A stretch of 64,000 nt of DNA from positions 69,338 through 133,337 of the forward strand of contig NMRA01000733.1 in NCBI GenBank assembly GCA_002633005.1, given 5' to 3'. Source of the stretch: Phoronis australis (Eukaryota > Phoronida > Phoronidae). A program made the translations under genes and the position numbers. Positions 41,186 through 55,500 of the stretch are shown here, piece after piece. Numbering within the stretch: the first letter of the stretch is position 1; each line of letters starts with the position of its first letter. The notes under the pieces are model-generated. The model worked only from the letters and a program-made list of their open reading frames with translations, was not told the origin of the DNA and ran no database searches.

Positions 41186-41310
41186 AGCTGTGACTTGCAA
41201 GAAGAAAAGACTCTTGTTCTTTAATACTTTTATTACTATGAAACTGCTCAGGTAAAATACTTACAAAAAATTATGAATTATACAAATAACAACTAAGAAA
41301 CTAATTATTT

Positions 41311-42000
41311 TTAACAAAACTGTCTCGGGCTTATTAGTGGACTGGTAGCTTCACACATGCAGTCTTCACCCTCCCTCCCTGTCTCCAGCGTTTCGGAACA
41401 TGGTGCCTCTTTTACTATTAAGTTTGCATTAGCATTACTGTGCTCCTTGACCACAATCCCTGAAGTAAAACAAAAACTGCTTAGTATCTTTGAGTACAAA
41501 CTAAAAGACTCCACTATACATTTTCCAGATAAGTTATGCATAATAAGAATTACCTAAAGACACTGCATATCATTCCAACAAGAAACTTATTTGCAATGTA
41601 TAATCTGCAAGATATAAATGTTTCACTCTTTCTTAACACAAGTATTGTAGGACTTCAGATTCTTGTAATAAATATTTTCAGAAACGACTTTTTATTCATC
41701 CCATTTCTTCCCAAAATGTCTATTGTCTATTTTTTACCATTTTTAAATTCCTAAAAAATACTTCACAATCTTACAAAAAGTCTTATGAGCATCAATTGAT
41801 GGTTTTGCTCTGTGTTTACACACAATTGACACTGATGTGACCTTTTCAACTTTGTCCCCAAGCCTCAAGATGGCGCTTATGGGTTTAGCCATTTGAGGCT
41901 TGTATTGGTTATAGGAATTACTTTCTGCAGTGATTGACCGATGCCTTGACGTCATTGAACAAAGACAGATGGTAATTATTTTCACATTGCAGCCATTCAT
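41311..42000 (-). CDS. Possible two-exon gene of unknown function
   Basis: A frame from ATG at 42000 to a donor (ACTTTTT^GTAAGA, exon end 41775) joins in phase to an exon starting 41459 after a strong acceptor (TTTGTTTTACTTCAG) and ending at TAA 41313-41311. AATAAA on the minus strand at about 41229-41234 would serve as poly(A) signal. The 124-residue product contains AILRLGDKVEKVTSVSIVCK and ends SPLISPRQFC. I recognise no family. The splice and poly(A) signals support a transcript, but the true start may lie in an unseen upstream exon. It sits inside the long-inverted-repeat element and could be its cargo or its own gene. Confidence 0.3.
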
Positions 42001-43670
42001 GCGACAGAAGGCATTGTTTTAGTTATTGTCTGAAGTAAAGGTTGTACTTATTTTTCAATTCTTATTTATGAATAGTATTAATGTGTTTTTGAAACAAAAT
42101 ACATCATTTTTGCAATAATTTAGATCTAAATTGGTACAATATACCATTAGTTTTATTTTTAAGTTCACTTCATCCCTAGATCAACTATGTAAACGCTGAA
42201 CTTAACTAATTTTATGGAGAAATCCTTAAAGAGTTACGCAAATAAACAAAAAAATCAATCAGAGGAACCCCCCGCAATGTTCTCAATTTTTCTGTACTAG
42301 CAGGTGTTTCATCAAAACTGATGTTCAAATAGAGTCATGCTGGCGTGAAACTGGCAAATATCAACCAGACACTTGGGTTTATCTGTTCCTCGATCACCAG
42401 TGAGTTCACTCACTGGGCTACATGTTAAAACAGAAAGGTTGGACATTAAAAATTGGTTTGCTCAGTATTTTCTACCCAATTGTGCATGGAACTAAACGAA
42501 ATCAACACCAAACAATTTTTTGAATACCTTCTTTCACTTTATCATATTAAAACTGCCTTCGAGAGGTGATTTACATACAAAAATGTTGAAGCCCATCAAG
42601 GTTATTTTTTGACGTTAATGGCAGATCACTGTCATACAAATCCGGATTGTTCATAAACCGTGCCGAAGCAATTCCGAAGCTCTTGTTTTAGTCTGCCCAC
42701 GAATGCTAGTTGAGTGTCGCTTACATAATTTAATTTCGCTTTGAATGTATTTAAACTCTGGGTTTATAAAATCCCTAACTCAGTATGTTACCACTTAATT
42801 ACACAAAGTCTGCCAGACACAACTCTTTGAAAGGACATACTTTTTATCATCAGGGGCACCCAAACGACACTGGTTCAAATGTGGTCAGGAATATCCCTGT
42901 TTATGCAATACCAGTCTGAGGGAGGTGCACACTAATTTACTTGGATTTAGAACAGTTGAAGCTGGCAGCCTAGGAATTGGCAAAATTTCAGTGTCCAACC
43001 TTAATGTTAAAGTTTATAATATGGTTAACTTATGGGTCATCGGGAAATTCCTCCGCCCCTGTTGTAAATCACAGGCATCCTCAACTTCTGATCATCCTTA
43101 ATAATAGGCCTATCATAAGGCATGACACTCAGAACTAGTAATTCCATGAGTGCTTCACTTCACACAAAAATCGAGTGTCCGACCTTTTTGTATTATAGTG
43201 TATTTGGGCGGTTAGACTCAGAGGCTGATGATGCCTGTGGTTTTACTCAGACGTCCTCACCTTCTGATCGTAGCCAATACACTATACATATATACCACAC
43301 AGTATGACACTCAGAACTAAAAATTTCATGTGTGCTTCAAGTTAACTGTCGACTAGTAAAACTTGAAGAGAAAGTAATGTTTTTTGACAGCAAATAGTGT
43401 CTGAGTGTTCTGTGGAATGTGTGAAGTTATTAACGATCACTAATTACATAGGCTAAGAGTTTGCCACTCGATTTGCATAAATATCTCTATGCCGCCTATG
43501 AGACCCCGCCGCGGCGGCGTTGCTTTTAAGGCCAGGGCCGGTGTCGAGCCAAGTTCCGTAATGGTTTTCTAACAATGAAGAGCACGAAAAACTGTTATAG
43601 ACATCGAAAATGTGAAAAAGCAGATGAAAAGATGATGTGGAATCTAAATGTTTGATTCGTGGCGTCAGTA
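42001..43670. other. Interior of the long-inverted-repeat element, no gene recognised
   Basis: AT-rich. Positions 42397-42416 form a small hairpin (CCAGTGAGT and ACTCACTGG with a 2-base loop). A diverged duplication links 43070-43170 and 43230-43350 (GACACTCAGAACTA, TTCATG.GTGCTTCA and TCCTCACCTTCTGATC motifs). Positions 43550-43640 resemble the AAGAGCACGAAAAAC...GTGAAAA spacer of the internal arrays. Confidence 0.45.
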
Positions 43671-44306
43671 TTATCACCGGGGTGCTCCTATATCCCGCCT
43701 GCCCGTGACTAAAGCAATTGCTTACTCTATTTCCTGTTCAAAACATTAAAATGAAGATTTTTGTTGGCCAGAATTATTTTGGCGCCACACGAGGTCCTAA
43801 TGATAACATGCTCATAAAAATGAAATCTAATTTCGAAAAACCGTATTTGATATACAACCCGGCGTTCATGTTATTAACACAGGTGGTAAACTCAGTTCAT
43901 TCCATCAACGCCTACGTCATTTGCCACTCAGTGGTCGGAGGTATCTATTGGTCTGCGAGGTAAGACCGTGTAAGCCGACCAAGCTCACTTGGTCGGGTAG
44001 CCTACTTGATCTGCGACATCTTACTGAAAATGCGCGGCCTGTGTTATCACTTCTCTATCGTATCGTACACTGTTGGATCATATATAGCCGAGGTTAAAGT
44101 GTGTGTCTGTTTCCTCCCGGCACCGACATTACCGAAATCGAACTGCTCATAAAGGTAACTTTTCGTAGACAGTGTTGTTGGCAAAGGCACCCTATGTAAA
44201 ATGGCAGGGAAACTGGTTAAGAAAAATTCCGCCACCGACTAGGCGACTGAGCGGCACGCCCAGCAGTAGATCTAGAAGTGGAATTTATTTACCGCGGGTA
44301 TCGAGG

Positions 44307-44314
44307 TATAAAAG
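44307..44314 (+). promoter_or_regulatory. Candidate TATA box of the BAG3 gene
   Basis: TATAAAAG 171 bases before the start codon. CCAAT-type motifs occur downstream in both orientations (ATTGG at 44354-44358, CCAAT at 44378-44382), so the true start site is uncertain. Confidence 0.35.
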
Positions 44315-44420
44315 TGTATTGTCATTCGAAACGTGAATGTAAAATGGGTTGTGATTGGTTTACCATGGAATAATCGTCCAATCAAAATACATTTGACAAC
44401 AAATCCACCAGGTGGCGTAA

Positions 44421-46809
<2,389 letters not shown>

Positions 46810-49435
46810 AATGCTTGCTAAGTATCTGTGATCATTTGCTTTATTTTGAACATTAGCCCATGTACATATGTAGGTATTGCCTGAAATGTGTCTTGAGTGC
46901 AATAAGAGAGGCTCAAGTTGGTGCTCCTCCAAGGATTCAGTGTGTCAAGGAATGAGCTGACATAACGTGTCATATTGAGACTTAATGCAGCAGGTGACAC
47001 CTGGTGTGTATAACATCTATTTGTTACAGATCTGTATCAAACCACAGTGATGGACTAGATGAGTACTGTTGCTTTGTGCCATTTCACTGTAGCTTGAAGT
47101 TTTGTACAGAAGTAATATAAATTGTTACCAAGCTGTAGTGATAGATAAATTGACTGTGATAACTTAAAACATTATTTATTAAAACAGTTTTTGCAGTCCT
47201 TAACACATGTTTTTATTGACACACTAATTCTTTAAAAAGGAAATATTGGATTATGGATGGTACAGCATAAACAAAACACTGAACCAACAGCAATATTTTA
47301 GATTAAGGGTAACACTGGTCCACATATTCCATTCCTATGTGAAACTTGCAAGGTGTTGACTACAGGGTGTGTGTTCTGCAGAGCAAGCCTCTTTCAGAAG
47401 TATCGCGAGTCTCCATCAGACCAAAGTAGTTCTCAGTATGATGTTGAAAAAGGACAAAAACCAAGAGGGACTCTCCATTAAAACGCAGTGCACAGGGTCA
47501 CTTTCAAATTGAGCTTGAGGCCAATTTTGCCAGTTTCAGTCTGTCCCAAGCCATCAAAACATTCAGACTTGTTTGGACATTCTGAGAATGACTTTGATGT
47601 GACAGGGCCCAGGTCACACAAAACCACGCAAGAGAATGGCAAGTGTTTTGGGAGTAAGCTCGTGTGACCTCACTAACCTCTACTAGCAAAATGGCCATTA
47701 CTTAACTGATCAGTCAGCCAGGCTGAAATTTTGAATAAGCTAACTTCTCACTGCAATATCAACAAACCATAGCCCTGGTCATTAGGTTCTTTGGAATTGT
47801 GAGGTCCTGCTAGGCAGAGGGTAAAATAAGGGAACACTAAACTTCACTAAATCGAATATTAAGGGGTAGCATTTAAATGTTCTGAAGTTGATTACATGTT
47901 GGCTAGTGTGCACTAACAGTAATTGGTCAAGTGGTCAGTTGTCATTGTTTGGCCAAAGTCACCCATTCCTACCAAAAACGATTCATAATGCCCAAATCTC
48001 AAATACTGCGAGACCATTTGGGTCTGTCATAACCAAATTTTAAATTGAAAGGTAACTGCAAAAGTTAGATAATTGAGAGACATACTTTGAATAAACATCT
48101 ACATTTCAACTCCCTTTTGACTATGATCCTAGAGCCATGTTTGAGCTTGCAAAATGTATTCAAACCTCCAGGTAGCACGGACTGCACAAGAGGAAACACG
48201 AATAAAACGACATACGAGGTCCCTCGTTTTCACAAGTGACTCGTCAGAATATCACCTGGAGTTGCCTAATACCCCGCTAGAAATTGACCAAGGCCTAGTT
48301 TCTAAATGCAATGTGCTTTTTAAGCTGCTGTGTTCGTATGGTGGTTCATAGAATTAATGGCCTTACAGTAAAACTTGCATAAGTTGGACACGTATAAGTC
48401 GGATTTTTGCTTAATTCAGTGGCACAGTTGTTGGCCCACTTGGGACTTGAGACATTTCACCTTACTCGGATGAAACCTCTTAGTACAGTTGGATCCGACC
48501 TAATTGTGAGTTTTACTGCATAAAAGAAGAAAGTAATCCAACCACTTTAATACATATAGTAAATATATAGATGCTGAGGTATGAAATAATACATTATTAT
48601 ACAAATATTACTACATTTAAAATAAAAACATTAATAAAATGGGTTACGCAGAATCACAACTCCATTTCTCAACAGAGTGAGGACAGCATCTGTCCATGAC
48701 ATGAATACCACACAGTGATACAAATACGATACTGAGATAAAAACGACAAATAGAATGACAAAGCCTGATACCACAATCATTAACAGCGAAATTGCTTTCA
48801 AGCCTACAAAATGTGTCATGTTACAATTTTGTGGTATCTCAGATAGAGATGAAACAGAAGTTTTAACATAATGTAGACAAGATCAGAGATATCCGTCCTA
48901 AGTACAAGTACGGTTTTACCATGCCTTTACAAGCTTGTATCCGAAATAATGCTTAGTAATGCCCCTTTTCACACCCTTTTTACCAAAGTGGTTTACGTAT
49001 TGACATATGCGCCTAAGTTTTGCACATAAGCCCAGGTAATGTGCCCTGCATAAACCCATATTAATTTGTATATAGGTGCACCCGTTTTGACTACTGCTAT
49101 GCTTCCTAATGGCAATTTTTATGGTTGGCTCAGTCAGTACCTTTGAAGTTCCTTGCCGTGTTTTCAAGAAATTTGACAAAAATAATTGGTTCCAAGCAAC
49201 TGACAAATCACATATAGAGCATGACTGTTGTGTCAATGAGCCAAAAGTGCAGCATGTACTGTATGAACAAACAAGACGAACAAAGTTACCAAAGGAACTG
49301 CAGTGGTGAAATTTTTTCGATAAGTAATGTAATGAATACAAAAACAATAGAGCGAGGCTGGAAAAGGGATTCCTTTCTTCTACAACTGCCAACATGAAAG
49401 TCAGATCCACTTCACCAGTTGACCTGTTCAGCTTC
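46810..49435. other. Convergent 3' region between BAG3 and PAQR3
   Basis: No further gene is recognised. For BAG3, AATATA at 47113 or AATAAA at 48090-48095 could direct polyadenylation. For the minus-strand gene, TTTATT at 47175-47180 and 47212-47217 read AATAAA. If both distal sites are used the two 3' UTRs overlap. Positions 49085-49130 resemble a subunit of the higher-order repeat (TTGACTACTGCTATGCTTCC, GGCAATTTTT). Confidence 0.45.
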
Positions 49436-49575
49436 TTATGTGCATTCACCATCAGTTCTCAGCTCAGCGTGTCTGTATTTCAGTAGTTCAAGACAGCAAT
49501 TATGCCAATATACAAAGGCAATAACTACAATAATGTGCCACAGCTGATGGCTAGACCCAATAAAATCCACTTTAC
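49436..49575 (-). CDS. PAQR3 terminal exon 6
   Basis: Encodes (G)KVDFIGSSHQLWHIIVVIAF and then VYWHNCCLELLKYRHAELRT to the TAA stop. SSHQLWH is the C-terminal metal-binding motif of the family. Acceptor GTTGTAG. Confidence 0.92.
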
Positions 49576-52500
49576 CTACAACACGCAGAAACACATGTCA
49601 ATTAAAACAAACAATAAAGCACAATGTGAATGAGCAGCCCCCACACTGCAGTTATTCAACATTAAGGACAGTACTAAGGAAAAAGTCTTCTCTATCAGAT
49701 TTCTGGAAGTACAATTACATGTTGACACACCATCAGTAGTGGTACACACCATCAGAAGTGGTACACACCATTAGTAGTGGAACACAGCATTAGTAGTGGT
49801 ACACACCATCAGTAGTGGTACACACCATCAGTAGTGGAACACAGCATTAGTAGTGGTACACACCATCAGTAGTGGTACACACCATCAGTAGTGGTACACA
49901 CCATCAGTAGCGCAACACACCATCAGTAGTGCAACACACCATCAGTAGTGCAACACACCATCACTAGTGGTACACAAACTGTTTCACACAGACACTGCAT
50001 TTAGAGCTGTATTTTGCCCTATTTAGCTGCCTAAAAACTAAAACCCAATTAGGTCTTTTATTCTCATTTAAAAATAATTTCATAATGTTCTATAGCATGA
50101 TTCTATTTCAGTGACCAACAAGAATATCATAAGCATGAGAAACTCAAGGAAATGATTCTGAGTTTATTTGGGTTGGCCAATCTTACATGTTGCCTAAAGC
50201 CTGAAACTTGAGTTTATGGCTCATCCTAAATGTTGACTATAGCCTGAGACTTGAGTTTAAGGCTCATTCTAAATGTTGACTATAGACTGAGACTTGACTT
50301 TAAGGCGCATTCTAAATGTTGACTATAGACTGAGACTTGAGTTTATGGCTCATTCTAAATGTCGACTATAGCCTGACACTTGAATTCATGGCTCATTCTA
50401 AATGTTGACTATAGCCTGAGACTTGAGTTTATGGCTCATTCAGCAACAGTTCAAGATCAGATGAGCCTGGTAATGTTTTTGAACCCCAAAGTTCTTTAAC
50501 TAAGAAGTGAACATTGACAGTTAAACAGCAGTGAAATGCCCCTTTAAGTATTTTGTCAATTATTAAGCATGCTTAAAAATCAGACATTAGAAGTTCAACA
50601 CAAATAGATTTGGGATGCACAGACTTGGATGCTCACGCACAGACACATTATTTTCAAGTTTTTTTCAAAATGGGATATTAGGGACATTTGGCTTGATGAT
50701 TTAACAAGACATTTGACTGACTTACCTGGGCAGCATTTCTCTGGAACTTTCGTTAAGTAAATGGCCAAGGCAACAGCCCCCAATGTATACATTGTTATCA
50801 CTTTAGGCATAAATATCTGAAACAAAGAGTTTTACAAATTTATAATGTGCTTGCAGTTCATGGCTCCCAAATAAGGCAACAAGAGCAAGGCAGAGATGTG
50901 TGCCCACAGTGTGTACTGCACATGGCAAACTTTGTAAGGGGTGCTCATTTTTACGAATGGTTCTGCACACAAGAAAAAGCAATATTGGTGAACTTGAACT
51001 TGAGTCTAAAGCGTGTAGTGCTAGTCAACTGATATGGGGTAATTCCATTTGTGATGGAGGTACAATCAGAGAACATTTTGACCAATTGTGAAAAGTTTTC
51101 ATCCTAGGAAAATAATTAATACATCAATTGTTAGGTTTCATTGTCATATAGCTTCCAAAGCATGTAGAAACTTTTCTCCTATCTTGTTATCTGACGGAGG
51201 AAATTTCGTTTAAAGGGGTGTGACGGACGTAAACAGAGTATTTGAATTTTTTAAAAAAAAATTAACGTTAATTGTCTGTGAGTTGCACCGAGTTAGAATT
51301 TTTTTGTTTGATATGATGATTTAGTGGAATGTTTGTAAAGTACAACATACTAATATGATGATTTAGTGGAATGTTTGTAAAGTACAACATACTAATGTGA
51401 TGATTTAGTGGAATGTTTGTAAAGTACAACATACTAACATGATGATTTACTGGAATGTTTGTAAAGTACAACATACTAATATGATGATTTAGTGGAATGT
51501 TTGTAAAGTACAACATACTAATATGATGATTTAGTGGAATGTTTGTAAAGTACAACATACTAATGTGATGATTTAGTGGAATGTTTGTAAAGTACAACAT
51601 ACTAATATGATGATTTAGTGGAATGTTTGTAAAGTACAACATACTAATATGATGATTTAGTGGAATGTTTGTAAAGTACAACATACTAATATGATGATTT
51701 AGTGGAATGTTTGTAAAGTACAACATACTAATGTTTTGATGATATCTTTAAAGAAATTTTTTTTAGACAACTTTATGTAAGATGAGTTAGTGTGAGGGAT
51801 GTACGTGATGGACGTATGCTCTGAATTTCTAGTATTAAACTTCAGAATTTAGGCTATGCTAGTCTTTTGCTACTGATTCCATATTTTTTTAATCAAAATA
51901 CACCGACTGACCTTTTGCATGAAATCATCACCCCAGGTAAGCCAATGCTGGGAATGTACTCTAGGATTTTATTTTTTTTAACACATTTGATTAACGATAT
52001 AATACAACCTCCCAAAATCCTCACTTTTCTTTGAAGATGTGGACGGTAATGAGAGAGATAATTATTTTGTATACAACACCTGTTGGTAATCAGGAAAACT
52101 GTTTTTATGCGTTAAGTAGGTATGACAAAATTCAAAACTTGTCTAGTAAATAAATATGAATATCCTAAATATAAAATGTGAAATAAAGTTTAAAACATTA
52201 TCAATCATCATTGTATTGTAACAACATAGTAGGACTTGCCCTAAGCTTGTACAGACTTGTCTGGACAATATAAGTGATTATGATGCATGCCCATGTCAAT
52301 AATAAAGGTGCTGTTTTAAAAATATTAGTATCAAGATTTCAGTATCTTCTTATAACAAACTATGAAGCAAACAATTGGTTCAGCATGGTTTAGTTGACAC
52401 TTGACAGCATCATCTTGTAGCATTCGAATTTTGATCAAAACACCGGTGCTGTCTTGCAGTGTTAAGGCAGACATTAAATTTAGGATTACAATTTAGGAAT

Positions 52501-55500
52501 ACGTGGAACTAATAAAATTATCAAATGTTGGTCCTTAGTAATAAGCTTGATTAGCTTTTCATTTAGCAATATTTTCTTCTTTGCAATTTTAAAAGATGCA
52601 TTTAATTAAGGTCACTTTAGGGTTCATGCAGATACAATTTGAATTTCTTGATCCATGATGGCATTTTTTCAAGTTTCAGAGAACTTTCCAGCAGATATTT
52701 GCTCCTCTCCCAGTTGCACCTAGTCTCCAACAATTCCCTCTTTTGTTTCTAAAAGCTGGTTCAATCTCCTCAAAATTGCAGTAGAAAAAGAGATAATCTT
52801 TCTCAAAAAATTGCGAGATCAAGGTTCTTGTTTTGCCAAAAATATGTAAAATTAGGCAATGTAATCATCTGCTATGAAATCATTTCATACAATCCACCCA
52901 AAACACTGAAAAACAAGAGCTACTACAGTCACTGAAGGTGTGACAAAACGCTTTATAAAGTAGCTCACAGTTTTCTATCACTTAAAAATTCCCAGCATCG
53001 GCTTTTTACCAAAAAAGAAAACAGCATAACGAGTCATAACAAAAATAACATGATGATTCCAGCAAAACAGCAACTTGACATGTATTCCTTTCGGACTCTT
53101 ATTACTCCAGTGCTCCCATGGAAATCTTTGATATGAATACTTTTTGCTTCAGATGTTTTCCAAAAACTAAGGACTTCTTTACAAACATGGGGCACTAACA
53201 CAAAAACAATAAGTTAACATTTTGTTTTACTTACATTCTATCATGTGGTCTCACTGTTTAATTTTTACAAGTTGAATTCTCTAAGAATAACTTGATGACA
53301 CTTCTCACCAGATACTTTTGAAATTCAAAAAGTCCAATGAGAGAGCAACTTAATTTTATGGCTGTCTGTTTAATATTTAATCATTTTAGGTTCTTAGGTG
53401 TGAGACAAATTGCATCTTCTGCAAGTTTGGAAAGTAAAAATAAGACTTAAGGTTATATTTATTGGCTGAAAATTGTAATTTCATGGGTGTGACGGACATA
53501 CGTGACGGGCGTACAAATTTGCTGTAGGTCTGTCACACAATTCCTGACTTAACAAATAATCCCTGGGATCTAAAATTTTGGTCAAAGGTATTGAGTAACA
53601 AGTTCAAAGAGAATCTGAAATTATTTTAATTTTGATTGAGAACTTAACGTAACTAAACTTTTTAGCACTTTTTTGTGATGGACGTACGGCAACATGATAT
53701 CCAGGAGTTGGCCTTTGACCCAAGGAGGTCAACAATGCGATACTGGTCAAATGATATTTTTTGGAAAGGCTTCATGTGATTGTGCAAATTTGATAATATA
53801 GCAAAATACCCATAATTAGCTGACACAATAATTAGTAAGACACATAAAAAAATGGGTAATTCTTTAGGGTCAAGTGATCCCCAATAGTGGGTCCATTTAC
53901 GAAAAAAAAAAAAAGCTACAGGAAATTGAAATATGAGCCCTGAAAGAGAGATTGGGCTTTCAGGTGACACCAGAAATGTTTATCTGGACACAGTTTTAAT
54001 TTTTTGTCTCTGGGTTGACCTTTTCATGGAATTGCACAATAATCAATGCTAGTCATGCTCACGTCAAGAGATATTCACTTGTCACTATGATTCTTCAACA
54101 ATTTGGCAGATAGAGAGGTGGATACCAATAGTAATTACTGTCTGTTAAATAAAATTACCACTAGGGGCGCAGTACCAGTTGGAGCTGTCTGAAAATGGGC
54201 ATGTGCTGCTTTATCCTGAATTAATGTTATCTGCCACATCACACTCCTTCATCAAACTGGTAGGTATAAATGCAAAAACAAATACCACCAGGAAGAGCAG
54301 CAGTACTCAAATACCACCAGATGGAGCAGCAGTACTCAAAACAGTCCAAAGATCAACCATCAGGCAAAATGGCTGCAGTGAAATTTCAGGGTCATGCTAT
54401 CATGCCTGATTTGAGTAGGCTAGTTCATCAAAAGAACTAATGAGAATGTTCATGCAGACTGTGAGAGAGGAAGAATGGCAGCCATGACACTAATACGACT
54501 GCAAGAAATGAGGACTATATTCTTGAAATATTCTATAATTCAGACTCATGCTTTATCAGATAATATTGCTTGATGGTCCATCTACTGTATAAAAATGTTA
54601 CCACTTTTATTATTCTAGACCAAACCCAATACAGTATCTGACCCAGCATATTCTTTCTGCGTTCTACAGCTTAAAACTAACACCACAAAAAGCAAGACGT
54701 CAACCACAACACATAAAATATGAAAAGCTCTCAGGTACTATAACAGTAAGCATTGGGGTTGGGCAGTGGCTTCTCACTTTTACACCTATAGGAGATAAAA
54801 CCCCATTTCTTTCTCTAAAGCTGTTTTACTGAGACAAGCAGGGAACAAGTATTGCGAAAGATTACATATCAGCACAATAGCAACCATCTGCTACTTACCA
54901 CAAATTCCTCAAAGAATCCAGTGTAGTGAGTCATTGCAATGCCCCAGCGTATCGTGGGTATAATGCCAAATAAAACTAGAGCAACATAGAGCACGGTCCG
55001 CTTCCTGGCCCAAGAAGGGGAAAAATAGTTCTTGTTAAACTGCAGCGCAAGCACCACCAGTGACAAAACAATGACACAGAGCATGAAGATGTCTCTTTCA
55101 GTCTGGAAATACAAACACAGAGAGACTTGGAATAAACAACTGACCGTTAGCTATTCTTCACAAAATACAACTACATGAGAAATGGACAACTTCACTGAAC
55201 ACAATTATTGACACTTTCACTCCAAAACACAAAAATGACACCAAGCAAGCCCCTTTATGTTATTACATAATAACAACTACAGACCCAAACCACTTTTATT
55301 TTATTACCCGGTACATGATAACGTCAACTGAGCAAACCTCTTTGTTTTATTGTGTGATAACATCTACTGAGCAAGCCACTTTGTTTGATAATATAACATC
55401 TACTGAGCAAGCCTCTTAATTTTATTATGTGATAATATCTATTAAACAAGCCTCTTTATTTTATAATGTGATAACATTTACTGACTCAGCTTCTCATCAC

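Larger units (their letters stand above)
36145..43982. mobile_element. ~7.8-kb long-inverted-repeat element with internal inverted arrays
   Basis: The outer ends are inverted copies over about 280-300 bp. TTGGTCGGCTTACACGGTC at 36145 matches the complement of 43964-43982. Further shared blocks in order include CTCGCAGACCAA, GATACCTCCGACC, the ATTTCATTTTTATGAGCATG and GGCGCCA regions, AACAGGAAATAGAGTA, and AGGCGGGAT/GGAGCACCC. Inside, tandem repeats run forward at 36500-38350 and reverse at 38950-40900, making a second nested inverted structure. No transposase was recognised. The exact ends and any target duplication are unclear. Confidence 0.55.

Noticed and set aside
48916-49452. 178-codon minus-strand frame next to the PAQR3 terminal exon
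   Set aside because: It overlaps the PAQR3 stop in another frame and continues into its 3' UTR; no domain or splice signals support it.
51268-51726. 152-codon minus-strand frame with a 14-residue repeat
   Set aside because: It coincides exactly with the 42-bp minisatellite.
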